Source: Haloarculaceae archaeon
GTDB lineage: Archaea; Halobacteriota; Halobacteria; Halobacteriales; Haloarculaceae
Assembly: GCA_028274885.1 (NCBI GenBank)
Contig: JAQCMX010000015.1
Coordinates: forward strand, 1-11,652
Length of the DNA stretch: 11,652 nt
Direction of reading: 5' to 3'
In this document: piece after piece, positions 1-6,895 of the stretch
How positions within the stretch are numbered: the stretch's first letter is position 1
Layout: every line of letters begins with the position of its first letter
Notes under the pieces: generated by a model
The model's database searches: none
Told to the model about the DNA's origin: nothing
The model's input: only the letters and a program-made list of their open reading frames with translations
Program-made: the position numbers and the translations under genes

Positions 1-46
1 ACACAGCTGAACTCGCCGCATTAACTATTAGTCGGATAGTGCACGC

Positions 47-1084
47 TCAGTTGAAACTCGGGATAACCTCCTGCCCGAACAGTTCCATGGAGCGTTTGAG
101 TTCCTCTGAGTCGTCACATGGCTGAGCAGCCTGGAAGACGAAGTGGAAGTCGTCGCTGAAGTGTTCCTGATACCGCTCGATCTCCTCAATCATCCGATCT
201 GGATCGTCGTAATACATCGCGACCTCGTTGAACCCAGCGTGCAGTTCGTCGGGCTCTTCGATCATCCCTGCGTTGTGATACCACTCGCCGTACTGGTCTA
301 GTGTATGTTGCCAGCCATCCTCGACGATACCTTCGGCATCACCGCCGTCGGTCAGGAACGCAAAGTTCCAGACCACTAGTTCCTGTTCGTCGGGGTTTTT
401 GTCTGCTTCGTCGACAGAATCCCAATAGAGGTCGACAGCACCTTTTGCTTCCTCGAAGCCAACGAGCGAGCCGATGGTGAACCCGTCACCCATCCGGCCT
501 GCCCGTTCGATCGCCGGTGGGGCGAACCCGCCGATGATGATCGGCGGTCCATCCTCCTGATGTGGCTTCGGTGTCACGTTGATCTCTTCGAACGAGAAGC
601 AACCGTATCCGCACTCCAGTGCCGGATGTGCATCGTGTTCTATCTCCCCCTCGCTCCAGGCCTTTCGGAGGATCTCGATCAGATTCTCCAGGCGCAGTGC
701 CCGCTGGTCCAGTGGGACATCAAACCCCTCGAATTCCTCGACCCGATAGCCGTTCCCGACACCGAACCGGACTCGACCCTCGGAGATGTTGTCGATAACT
801 GCGAGATCCTCGGCAAGTCGTACTGGCTGTTTGTACTGTGGACCGAGCGCGATGTTCGTCCCGATGTCGATCTCGTCTGTCACCGCTGCCATGGCCGCGA
901 GCGCTGACGTCTGTGAGGGCATGTATCCCCCGTCTGTGAAGTGGTGTTCTGTCGTCCACACACAGTCGAAGTTGTTCTCTTCAGCGACCTGGACTTCCTC
1001 GAGCATTTCCTGGTACAGTTCTGAATGTGGTCTATCGTCGCCTGGAAGCTTATCACAGTTCCAGCATCCTACTCCGAATTCCAT
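47..1084 (-). CDS. LLM-class flavin/F420-dependent oxidoreductase (luciferase-like), first copy
   Basis: The 345-residue product has the bacterial-luciferase-like TIM-barrel pattern: a start like MEFGV, an EHHF motif (residues 46-49) after a VWTT strand, a GRVRFGVGNGY glycine stretch (103-113), and the late PPIIIGG..PPAIERAGRMGDG segment (180-201). Members oxidise small organic substrates with reduced FMN or F420. The substrate and cofactor cannot be read here, though many haloarchaeal members are thought to use F420. The length is normal and nothing is truncated. The ATG at 1084 is supported by the family-typical N-terminus and by a TATA-like stretch (1112-1122, minus strand) about 32 bases upstream, implying a very short leader. 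It is divergent from the second LLM gene at 1671, with a palindromic repeat between them. The two proteins are clearly related but distinct, so this is not a recent tandem duplication. Confidence 0.9.
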   Translation of the reverse strand: MEFGVGCWNCDKLPGDDRPHSELYQEMLEEVQVAEENNFDCVWTTEHHFTDGGYMPSQTSALAAMAAVTDEIDIGTNIALGPQYKQPVRLAEDLAVIDNISEGRVRFGVGNGYRVEEFEGFDVPLDQRALRLENLIEILRKAWSEGEIEHDAHPALECGYGCFSFEEINVTPKPHQEDGPPIIIGGFAPPAIERAGRMGDGFTIGSLVGFEEAKGAVDLYWDSVDEADKNPDEQELVVWNFAFLTDGGDAEGIVEDGWQHTLDQYGEWYHNAGMIEEPDELHAGFNEVAMYYDDPDRMIEEIERYQEHFSDDFHFVFQAAQPCDDSEELKRSMELFGQEVIPSFN

Positions 1085-1111
1085 GGTTACTGTAACACCT
1101 ACACTACGTAC

Positions 1112-1122
1112 TATATAATAAT
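1112..1122 (-). promoter_or_regulatory. TATA-like box for the first LLM oxidoreductase
   Basis: Read on the minus strand this is TTATTATATAG, centred about 32 bases before the ATG at 1084. That predicts transcription starting within roughly ten bases of the start codon, the short-leader arrangement common in haloarchaea. It is the most AT-rich stretch in the gap. Confidence 0.5.
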
Positions 1123-1235
1123 GTTACTTATAACTGTGGTCTTTGAAAACAACTATCACCCTCGTACGTAACGAGTACGCATCATCAACTGACTATACAA
1201 CGGAACGTCGCTCTCGCTCCGGTATCCCACCGCTG

Positions 1236-1312
1236 ATACTGTTGGCTGTACGTCTTTCAAGGATTTCGCCACCACGTGGTGAATATCGTAGATCAGTTAC
1301 AGCCAACGGTAT
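1236..1312 (-). repeat. Palindromic repeat element, copy 1 (77 bp)
   Basis: Outer arms ATACTGTTGGCTGTAC (1236-1251) and TTACAGCCAACGGTAT (1297-1312) pair at 14 of 16 positions. The centre is the perfect palindrome CACCACGTGGTG (1270-1281), flanked by ATTTCGCC on the left and an ATATTC-like complement on the right. Read on the minus strand, the first 24 bases including the flanking TC are identical to copy 2 at 5067-5090, and a 17-base stretch on the far side of the centre also matches. It is therefore assigned the orientation opposite to copy 2. It lies outside any gene. It may be a miniature mobile element or a REP-like sequence. Confidence 0.85.
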
Positions 1313-1554
1313 GAGAGAAGAGACTGCTATCGAGAAATGCGGCAGGCGAGAACAGACGCAACCCGGAGTACACGCCACGGCCCGACGGCAGCGGCGGAAG
1401 CCTTTCGTCTTTGATGACCGACGATTGGTGGCGTTTCCCATCCCGTCAGGGCCAGCGGTGATGCGACGACCACGGGCCAACCAATAAAGATGGCCGAGCG
1501 GATGGTCCCTCTGGGACCCCTTGGATTCGCTCAGACCGATTGGCGGGTATCGAA

Positions 1555-1568
1555 TGACCGACCGGTCA
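1555..1568. promoter_or_regulatory. Operator-like palindrome upstream of the second LLM gene
   Basis: TGACCGACCGGTCA has 6-base arms (TGACCG / CGGTCA) around a 2-base centre and sits about 103 bases before the ATG at 1671. The half-site resembles operators bound by TetR-type repressors. No such regulator is encoded in the window, and the site lies well upstream of the apparent TATA box. A site for an activator or a chance palindrome is equally possible. Confidence 0.25.
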
Positions 1569-1630
1569 CAGAGGGCGGCACGATGTTCCCTCGTGAACGC
1601 ATCACAGTGTGGCCGTTGTGACCCAAAGCA

Positions 1631-1636
1631 TTAAAT
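1631..1636 (+). promoter_or_regulatory. TATA-like box for the second LLM oxidoreductase
   Basis: TTAAAT, about 37 bases before the ATG at 1671, would place the transcript start near 1660 and leave a leader of about ten bases. The leader contains GAGGG (1659-1663), a partial match to a ribosome binding site seven bases before the ATG. Confidence 0.4.
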
Positions 1637-1670
1637 CGAATTGGACACAGTTTAGCATGAGGGTCTACAA

Positions 1671-2771
1671 ATGAGATTAGGGTACATGCCCGACACCCAC
1701 GCAGATGACTACGATGCACCGCATCCAGGCCGCGACGAAGTTGCCGAGTTTGTCGACCACCTGCTCGAAACGTCGAAATTAGCCGAGGATGTTGGCTTCG
1801 ATGGCCTCTGGGTGCCGGACAGACACATGCGAACCGAGACGTACGTCCCGGATCAGATGGGACTGCTGGCGTCGCTGGCCACTATCACAGACGAGATCAA
1901 ACTGGGGACGTGGGCGAACGTCCTGTCGCTGTACAATCCGATGCGAATCGCAGAGCAAGTGGCGTACATCGATCAACTGTCTAAAGGCCGGTTCGTCTAC
2001 GTGCCATCGATGGGATATCATCCCGAATATCCGCAGTACTTCGGCAACGATCCCGACGACAAGTTTGGACGGTTCATCGACGCCATGAAGGTGATAAAAA
2101 AAGCATGGGAATCGTCGAAGGATGAGCCGTTCACCTACGAGGGTAAATACCACCAGTTTGAGGAGGTGTACCAGTCGCCAGATCCCTATCAGGAACCGCG
2201 ACCACCGGTCTGGCCAGGTGGCCAGGCGGAACCAGCGATCGAACGGGCCGGCAAACTCGGCGAATGCTGGGCGCTTGACCCGTTCCCACTTGAGGAAAAC
2301 ACGTTCGAAGAGCAGATCGAACTCTACGAGGAAGCCGCAGCAGAGAACGGTAACGATGCCCGTATCGGGCTGATGCGTGACGCCTACGTCGCCCCGACAC
2401 AGGAAGAAGCCGAAGATATCTTCGGGCCGATATTCAAGGAGGAACTCCTGTTTTACTACCGACAGGGGATCCTCACCCACCATCCGGACTTCCAGTCGGA
2501 AGACGATTTCACGCTCGAGAATCTGCGTGATCATATGGTTATCGGCAGTCCGGAGGACTGTATCGAGCAGATGGCAGAGTACGAAAAAAAGTACGATATC
2601 GACTACTGTGTCATGCGATTCCGGCTTCCCAAAGGGCCGTCACTCGAGGAAGAACGCAACGCTGTTGAGCTGTTCGGGAAGGAGGTCGTTCCCTACTTCC
2701 ACGAGCAGGACGACGGTGAGTGGATACTCAACGACGAGGACACTGAGACACATCTTCTCGCAGGGCACTAA
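1671..2771 (+). CDS. LLM-class flavin/F420-dependent oxidoreductase (luciferase-like), second copy
   Basis: This 366-residue luciferase-like monooxygenase or reductase has family landmarks: a GFDGLWVPDRH segment (42-52) where the first LLM gene has FDCVWTTEHH, GRFVYVPSMGYHPEYPQYFG (106-125), the active-site-edge run RPPVWPGG..EPAIERAGKLGE (177-198), and a C-terminal GSPEDCIEQM segment typical of LLM proteins. PDRH replaces EHHF, so the substrate probably differs from that of its divergent neighbour. It has a slightly longer, acidic C-terminal tail than the first copy. The ATG at 1671 opens directly into the first barrel strand (RLGYMPD). Substrate and cofactor are unknown. A GC-rich hairpin follows 21 bases after the stop. 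The next gene on this strand lies 737 bases away, so co-transcription with it is unlikely. Confidence 0.9.
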   Translation: MRLGYMPDTHADDYDAPHPGRDEVAEFVDHLLETSKLAEDVGFDGLWVPDRHMRTETYVPDQMGLLASLATITDEIKLGTWANVLSLYNPMRIAEQVAYIDQLSKGRFVYVPSMGYHPEYPQYFGNDPDDKFGRFIDAMKVIKKAWESSKDEPFTYEGKYHQFEEVYQSPDPYQEPRPPVWPGGQAEPAIERAGKLGECWALDPFPLEENTFEEQIELYEEAAAENGNDARIGLMRDAYVAPTQEEAEDIFGPIFKEELLFYYRQGILTHHPDFQSEDDFTLENLRDHMVIGSPEDCIEQMAEYEKKYDIDYCVMRFRLPKGPSLEEERNAVELFGKEVVPYFHEQDDGEWILNDEDTETHLLAGH

Positions 2772-2792
2772 TTACAGGGACAGAGACGCTGT

Positions 2793-2813
2793 GAGTCCCG
2801 GTTAGCCGGGCTC
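2793..2813 (+). terminator. Possible terminator hairpin after the second LLM gene
   Basis: CCCGG (2797-2801) and CCGGG (2806-2810) enclose the loop TTAG, and GAG/CTC extend the stem past a one-base bulge. It starts 21 bases after the stop codon. There is no strong T-run after it, and archaeal termination depends mainly on T-runs, so it may instead protect the mRNA end. Confidence 0.35.
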
Positions 2814-3118
2814 CAGTTCCGTTATGCCACGAAATCCGGTCGGGAGATTTTCGAGTGACACACATGAGTGTGGCGGCTGGCCGGTAGTGGTGTCGTTGAT
2901 CGGCGGATCTCGTTGAGTTCGGGTCACGGTAGACCCTTTCGTACTGATTATTGCAGGTCTGTCCCGCTATCGTGTCACCCATCCTCCGTCTTGGATCGTG
3001 CAACAGCCGAGATATCCGATCGGGGCCGAAAATTACCGGCGTGATCAGATCAGCGGCGGAACTGACCTGTAGCCCTAACCGCTACAAATCGATCCAGTAC
3101 CGCACCGTGCTCGGAACT

Positions 3119-3227
3119 GATAGTGATTAGTGCGGTAGTTTTCCTGGCCACGTCACAGATAGTGCTGTGTCATGGCGTGAAACAGCCGTTTTGATCCGCG
3201 AAAGCGGTACAGACTCGCACTAATCAG
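3119..3227. repeat. Repeat family 2, copy X (undisrupted, about 109 bp)
   Basis: Terminal inverted repeats TGATTAGTGCG (3124-3134) and CGCACTAATCA (3216-3226) match at 11 of 11. An inner hairpin has CACAG (3154-3158) and CTGTG (3165-3169) around a 6-base loop. The left 25 bases match 8325-8349 at 21 of 25, and the right 25 bases (3203-3227) match 8486-8510 at 21 of 25. It is noncoding. Small size, inverted ends and a second copy fit a miniature inverted-repeat element. I do not recognise the parent insertion sequence. Confidence 0.65.
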
Positions 3228-3464
3228 CAGGAGTCACCGCGACCCGCAAACGAACGGCACTGCTGTTGTGAGTCGAGGATGACTGACCGACCGAGAGGAC
3301 AGCGGACGCGTGGCGTTGTTACGGCTGTTCGGACACGGTTCAAGTAACAGAGCTCTTCGATTAACGATCCTCGTGAGATCCTGGCGATTGATCGACCCGG
3401 TAAACAGTTAACCACGGGCCCGGATTAATTCCGGTGGAAAGAACATGAAATATTTGACAATCTA

Positions 3465-3472
3465 TTTTATAT
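3465..3472 (+). promoter_or_regulatory. TATA-like box for the duplicated-domain gene
   Basis: TTTTATAT lies in a clearly AT-rich stretch (about 3444-3485), 40 bases before the ATG at 3509. It predicts a transcript start near 3495 and a leader of about 14 bases containing GGGG but no full ribosome binding site. Confidence 0.45.
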
Positions 3473-3508
3473 TGTACAGTAAATGTCTATGTCCTGGGGT
3501 AACAACGA

Positions 3509-5047
3509 ATGTCACAACCGAACTCCGCGACCGGAGCAGAGAGACTGTTCACCGGAGAGGAACTGGACCGCCTGGCGACACCGACGTCCATTCTGTTGGA
3601 AAACGCCGCCAGCGACCCAACTGGTGGGGCTATCGACGAGATCGTACAGCGAATGAACGCAGAGCACCTGGCTATCTACGATGCCTATATCCAGTGGCTC
3701 GGGGTTTTACAGAGCCATATCATAGAAAAAGAGGGAGAGCAGAGACACCGAGAGGCGCTCAAACGAGTCGTCGATGCGACGTTGTCCGAATTCGTGCTTG
3801 AGTTCGAGAATGTGACATTCAGGGAGCGAGTCGAGATGCTCGCCGGTCGGTTCCGGGCTGGTGGGAGCACCTTCGACGTCACTGAACACGCCGACCAGGT
3901 CACGTTCAGTCTCGACCCGTGGGGTCCAGCCCGACTCTGGTACGCAGAGCAAGAACAGAAGCGAGACGGGAACCGATACGAATACCCCTGTTACGGACTC
4001 TACGACGAGCCAACATCGTTTGCCAGACTTGAGGAGGCACACGATGTGACAGGGGGACGGACTGACGTGCCGGGGTATCTCGCAACCGAGATACTTTCGC
4101 TGGTCATCCAGCCCATCGAACTGCTCGGGTACCCGCTGGTAGTTTTCGACTTTCCTGATGGCGTCGAAAGCGAAACTGAGCTCCACGTGTACAAGGACCC
4201 GGCGGAGATTCCTGCGGAAGTTTACGACCGCGTCGGAACCGCAAAGCCAAGCCGCGGCTTTCCAACGGCTGCCGACGACCGTGTCTTTACTTCGGCAGAG
4301 CTGGACCAACTCGGAACGCCTCTCTCTATACAGGTCGAGGAGAGTGCCAAGGCAGAGGAGACGGCTCAGTTGGAGGCAGTGGCTGACAGGTACGATGAGG
4401 AACTGATCCGTTACAAGGACCAGCTCGGTCTGATTATCGGTGGATTGCTGACCTGGATTGCCCGACATCGGGGCGAAGACGCAGTAGCGGAGGTGTTAGC
4501 AGACACCGCAGAGGTGGTGATGACACCGTTTATCGAGGTCATAAAGCCCATGAGCCGGAAGGAACAGATTGGGATGTGGGCGATGGTGTTTCGCGCACAT
4601 GGGTCGACATTCAGCGACGGGCCAAATCCGGGCATCGAGGAATACGACGACCGGGTGGTGTTCCGGGGCCGTCCCCTCGGCGCCTGTGGACGGATGTGGG
4701 CCAACGACGACCAGGAACGTATCGAACGAATCTCCGAGACACGTATCCGTTATCCGACATTTGGCTGCTACGACAAACCGATGCACTTCCACCGCCTCCG
4801 TGAGCCACGGGATATAACCCATATGAACGAGGATTATCCGATCTACTCTGCACACTGTCACGCACTTCACGAGGTCTTCTGTACGAACGAGTTCGGATAC
4901 CCATTGTGGGTTGAGGAACACCCAGTTGATGACGAAAACGGTGTAACGCGCCACGTCCATTATAAGGACCCAACGGATTGGCCCGAGGAATTTTATACCC
5001 AGATCGGGGAACAAAGGCCCGAGTCACTACCTGAGAACGCACCGTAG
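3509..5047 (+). CDS. Tandem-duplicated-domain protein with Cys/His cluster in second half, function unknown
   Basis: The 512-residue soluble, acidic protein consists of two copies of one domain of about 235-245 residues (12-243 and 258-500). Paired landmarks are RLFTGEELDRLATPTSI / RVFTSAELDQLGTPLSI, RFRAGGSTF / VFRAHGSTF, YPCYGLYDEP / YPTFGCYDKP, LGYPL / FGYPL and YKDPAEIPAEVYDRVG / YKDPTDWPEEFYTQIG. The second half carries C393 (GACG), C420, H426, H428, H449-C450-H451 (AHCH), H454 and C458. At the equivalent positions the first half has PWG and an aliphatic run, so it may be structural only. From memory, the second half resembles bacterial hypothetical proteins with PCGSGG, YCAHC and YKDPxDIPEEYY motifs, distantly like the aminothiazoline-carboxylate hydrolase-like fold. 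This is a hint, not an assignment. I see no signal peptide or membrane segment. The start is supported by the upstream TATA-like box. The function is unknown. Confidence 0.85.
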   Translation: MSQPNSATGAERLFTGEELDRLATPTSILLENAASDPTGGAIDEIVQRMNAEHLAIYDAYIQWLGVLQSHIIEKEGEQRHREALKRVVDATLSEFVLEFENVTFRERVEMLAGRFRAGGSTFDVTEHADQVTFSLDPWGPARLWYAEQEQKRDGNRYEYPCYGLYDEPTSFARLEEAHDVTGGRTDVPGYLATEILSLVIQPIELLGYPLVVFDFPDGVESETELHVYKDPAEIPAEVYDRVGTAKPSRGFPTAADDRVFTSAELDQLGTPLSIQVEESAKAEETAQLEAVADRYDEELIRYKDQLGLIIGGLLTWIARHRGEDAVAEVLADTAEVVMTPFIEVIKPMSRKEQIGMWAMVFRAHGSTFSDGPNPGIEEYDDRVVFRGRPLGACGRMWANDDQERIERISETRIRYPTFGCYDKPMHFHRLREPRDITHMNEDYPIYSAHCHALHEVFCTNEFGYPLWVEEHPVDDENGVTRHVHYKDPTDWPEEFYTQIGEQRPESLPENAP

Positions 5048-5068
5048 CAGGGATCACAAAGGCGGTTC

Positions 5069-5148
5069 ATACCGTTGGCTGTAACTGATCCACGATATTC
5101 GCCATCACGTGGTGGCGAAATCGCTCATGGGCTTATAGCCGTTAGTAT
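5069..5148 (+). repeat. Palindromic repeat element, copy 2 (80 bp)
   Basis: Left arm ATACCGTTGGCTGTAA (5069-5084) pairs with TTATAGCCGTTAGTAT (5133-5148) at 11 of 16. The inner stem ATTCGCCA / TGGCGAAAT surrounds CACGTGG. The left part is identical over 24 bases to copy 1 read on the minus strand. It begins 22 bases after the stop of the duplicated-domain gene, so in RNA it could also act as a 3' stem-loop. The right arm has decayed more than in copies 1 and 3. Confidence 0.85.
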
Positions 5149-5198
5149 TAATACCCCTGGTACGTCAGCACCCTGTTCTGATCGTTTCGGGAACTGCT

Positions 5199-5219
5199 TA
5201 TATCGATGTTGATAACATC
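5199..5219 (+). promoter_or_regulatory. TATA-like stretch abutting a 15-base palindrome
   Basis: TTATAT (5199-5204) is followed at once by GATGTT-GAT-AACATC (5205-5219), a perfect 6-base inverted repeat. A repressor site directly after a TATA box is a common archaeal layout. If used, it would give the CNNM/CorC gene a leader of about 270 bases. The link to that gene is inferred only from order. Confidence 0.3.
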
Positions 5220-5484
5220 CGTATATCTGTAATTGTGGTGTTATTAAGAATCCGGCGGATACAGCTTCAGAGCCACTACTAACAGGCCTGGGTATGCTGA
5301 TATGAGATAAATAAAACACACGGTGAGTGGATTCGGTGGCTCGCTTCGACGGGGGCGTCTGCCTGACGTGGTTGCTCTGGCAAGCATCCACCCTGGTGCG
5401 AGTTTTTTCCGGTTCGCACAGAGGTTTTACCTTTCAGGATGAGAAGGTGTGGTATGGACTTCCCTCGTTTCCGCGACCCGCAGT

Positions 5485-5489
5485 GGAGG
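5485..5489 (+). promoter_or_regulatory. Ribosome binding site deciding the start of the CNNM/CorC gene
   Basis: GGAGG lies five bases before the GTG at 5495 and matches the CCTCC at the 3' end of archaeal 16S rRNA. It is the only strong ribosome binding site before a gene in this window, and it argues for a leadered mRNA and against the upstream in-frame GTG codons. Confidence 0.65.
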
Positions 5490-5494
5490 CAACA

Positions 5495-6802
5495 GTGGTA
5501 GATCTCGTCTTTTCGGTTGGCGGCATTCTCGTGGCTCTGTTTCTCGTCGTGCTGAACGGATTTTTCGTCGCTTCGGAGTTTGCCTTTGTCAGGGTCCGCT
5601 CTACGTCGGTCGAGCAACTCGCCGAGGAGGGCCGGCCGGGTGCCGGGACGCTGTCGGACGTCATGTCCCACCTGGACACCTATCTCGCCGTAACGCAACT
5701 CGGGATCACCATCGCCTCGCTGGGACTGGGATGGGTCGGTGAACCTGCAGTCGCGACACTCATCGAGCCAGTTCTGGAGCCGTACCTCTCGACGGATCTC
5801 ATCCATATAGTCGCTTTTGCGCTCGCGTTTGGCACCGTTACCTTCCTCCACGTGGTGTTTGGCGAACTCGCACCAAAGACGATCGCTATCGCGCAGGCTG
5901 AGCGGATCGCACTACTGGTTGCGCCCCCGATGAAGCTCTTTTTTTACCTGTTTTACCCTGGACTCGTCGTGTTCAACGGGACGGCAAATGCGTTTACCCG
6001 AGTGCTCGGCGTTCCTCCGGCCTCGGAAACCGACGAGACGCTCGAGGAACGGGAGATCCGACGCGTGCTGGCTCGCTCCGGTGAAAAAGGGCACATCGAT
6101 ACCGCGGAGGTCGAAATGATCGAGAGTGTGTTCGAACTCGATGACATACTCGTCAGGGAGGTTATGATGCCGGGTCCGGATGTGGTGAGTTTTTCGACCG
6201 ACGCTTCACTGTCCGAGATCCGATCGACTGTCCTCGATGCGGGTCACACCCGTTATCCGGTGGTCGACGCTACCAACGAGGATCAGGTGGTCGGGTTCCT
6301 GGATGTCAAGGACGTGTTAGGTGCGGGCCAGTCCCGGGAAACGGCCACCGCGCAGGATCTCGCACGGGAGGTGGTCGTCGTCCCGGAGACGACGACGGTC
6401 AGCGATCTGCTCTTGCAGTTTCGGGACAAGGGCCAGCAGATCGCTGCCGTCATCGACGAGTGGGGGGCTTTCGAGGGTATTGTGACTGTGGAGGACGCAG
6501 TCGAGGCAATCGTGGGTGACCTCCGCGACGAGTTCGACGACGAGGAACAGGAGCCGTCGATCCAACGTCGCGACGACCAGCAGTACGTGATCGACGGGGG
6601 TGTGTCTCTCTCGCGGGTCAACACGGTACTCGGTTCTGGCCTCGAAAACAACGAGTTCGACACCATCGGCGGCCTCGTCCTCGATCACCTCGGGCGCGCG
6701 CCGGAGGGCGGCGATTCCGTCGAAGTCGATGGCTACGTGATCGACGTTGTCGATGTCGACGGGACGCGTATCTCGACCGTCCAGGTCAGCTCCGTCAACT
6801 AG
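5495..6802 (+). CDS. CNNM/CorC (HlyC) family membrane protein with CBS pair
   Basis: The 435-residue product has the family's usual order: a DUF21/CNNM transmembrane domain (about 1-190, with LNGFFVASEFAFVRVR at 20-35, ITIASLGLGWVGEP at 71-84 and the signature GELAPKTIA at 123-131), a CBS pair (about 220-335, MMPGPDVV...TRYPVVD...VVGFLDVKDVL and AAVIDEWGAFEGIVTVEDAVEAIVGD), then a C-terminal CorC_HlyC domain (about 355-432, IDGGVSLSRVN...TIGGLVLDHLGRAPEGGD). Characterised members move or regulate Mg2+ or other cations and sense nucleotides through CBS. The hemolysin name is historical. I chose the GTG at 5495 because GGAGG (5485-5489) sits five bases before it and the protein then begins MVDLVFS, as relatives do. 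In-frame GTGs at 5483, 5447 and 5327 are less likely. It converges with the UspA gene, leaving a 93-base gap. Confidence 0.9.
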   Translation: MVDLVFSVGGILVALFLVVLNGFFVASEFAFVRVRSTSVEQLAEEGRPGAGTLSDVMSHLDTYLAVTQLGITIASLGLGWVGEPAVATLIEPVLEPYLSTDLIHIVAFALAFGTVTFLHVVFGELAPKTIAIAQAERIALLVAPPMKLFFYLFYPGLVVFNGTANAFTRVLGVPPASETDETLEEREIRRVLARSGEKGHIDTAEVEMIESVFELDDILVREVMMPGPDVVSFSTDASLSEIRSTVLDAGHTRYPVVDATNEDQVVGFLDVKDVLGAGQSRETATAQDLAREVVVVPETTTVSDLLLQFRDKGQQIAAVIDEWGAFEGIVTVEDAVEAIVGDLRDEFDDEEQEPSIQRRDDQQYVIDGGVSLSRVNTVLGSGLENNEFDTIGGLVLDHLGRAPEGGDSVEVDGYVIDVVDVDGTRISTVQVSSVN

Positions 6803-6895
6803 GGTTCGTTCGAGGATCGGACCGGACAGGGGTCTATGACGCTGCCGGACGGTGGATTTCCGGTCACCGCATTCGCACTGAGAGCGTAGCCAGCG

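Larger units (their letters stand above)
1085..1670. other. 586-base divergent intergenic region between the two LLM genes
   Basis: Besides the TATA-like box near 1116 and palindromic repeat copy 1 (1236-1312), the gap holds a short perfect hairpin (GGTCCC at 1504-1509, GGGACC at 1513-1518), an operator-like palindrome at 1555-1568 and a TATA-like stretch near 1631-1636. Short open frames cross the repeat on both strands (about 95-115 residues). They lack recognisable motifs, run through the palindrome and look spurious. I see no tRNA, no structured RNA gene and no transposase remnant. Confidence 0.55.
2772..3508. other. 737-base intergenic region between the second LLM gene and the duplicated-domain gene
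   Basis: It holds the hairpin at 2793-2813, a small perfect stem-loop at 2859-2872 (CACAC-atga-GTGTG), repeat family 2 copy X at 3119-3227 and the promoter of the next gene near 3465. The stretches 2873-3118 and 3228-3440 show no coding motif, tRNA or further repeat that I can recognise. The minus-strand frames of about 63-91 residues here have no haloarchaeal-looking composition. Confidence 0.5.
5048..5494. other. 447-base intergenic region before the CNNM/CorC gene
   Basis: It contains palindromic repeat copy 2 (5069-5148), a TATA-like stretch followed directly by a short palindrome (5199-5219) and a second AT-rich TATA-like run (ATAAATAAAA, 5308-5317). The frame of the downstream gene stays open back to a GTG at 5327, but the extra residues lack the family pattern and are probably untranslated leader. 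An 88-residue minus-strand frame here has no features I recognise. Confidence 0.5.

Noticed and set aside
1143..1487. Open frames on both strands in the gap between the LLM genes
   Set aside because: They read through the palindromic repeat, are basic and low in acidic residues, and lack a plausible start signal. They look like chance frames in GC-rich DNA.
1779..2534. Long minus-strand frame (251 codons) inside the second LLM gene
   Set aside because: It is antisense to a gene with clear family motifs; its own product is rich in Arg, Phe and Trp, unlike an acidic haloarchaeal protein, and has no motif.
3707..4468. Minus-strand frame of 253 codons within the duplicated-domain gene
   Set aside because: It is antisense to the gene whose internal repeat proves its reading frame. 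The product has no recognisable domain or acidic composition.
5069..5148. Palindromic copy 2 as an ordinary terminator of the upstream gene
   Set aside because: Its position would suit a terminator, but near-identical sequence occurs in a divergent promoter region (copy 1), where termination of a gene is not needed. A repeat element is the better explanation, though it could act as one secondarily.
5327..5494. N-terminal extension of the CNNM/CorC protein to the GTG at 5327
   Set aside because: The 56 extra residues do not fit the family, and GGAGG is correctly spaced for the GTG at 5495. The nearest TATA-like run (5308-5317) is too close to 5327 for a leaderless start there.
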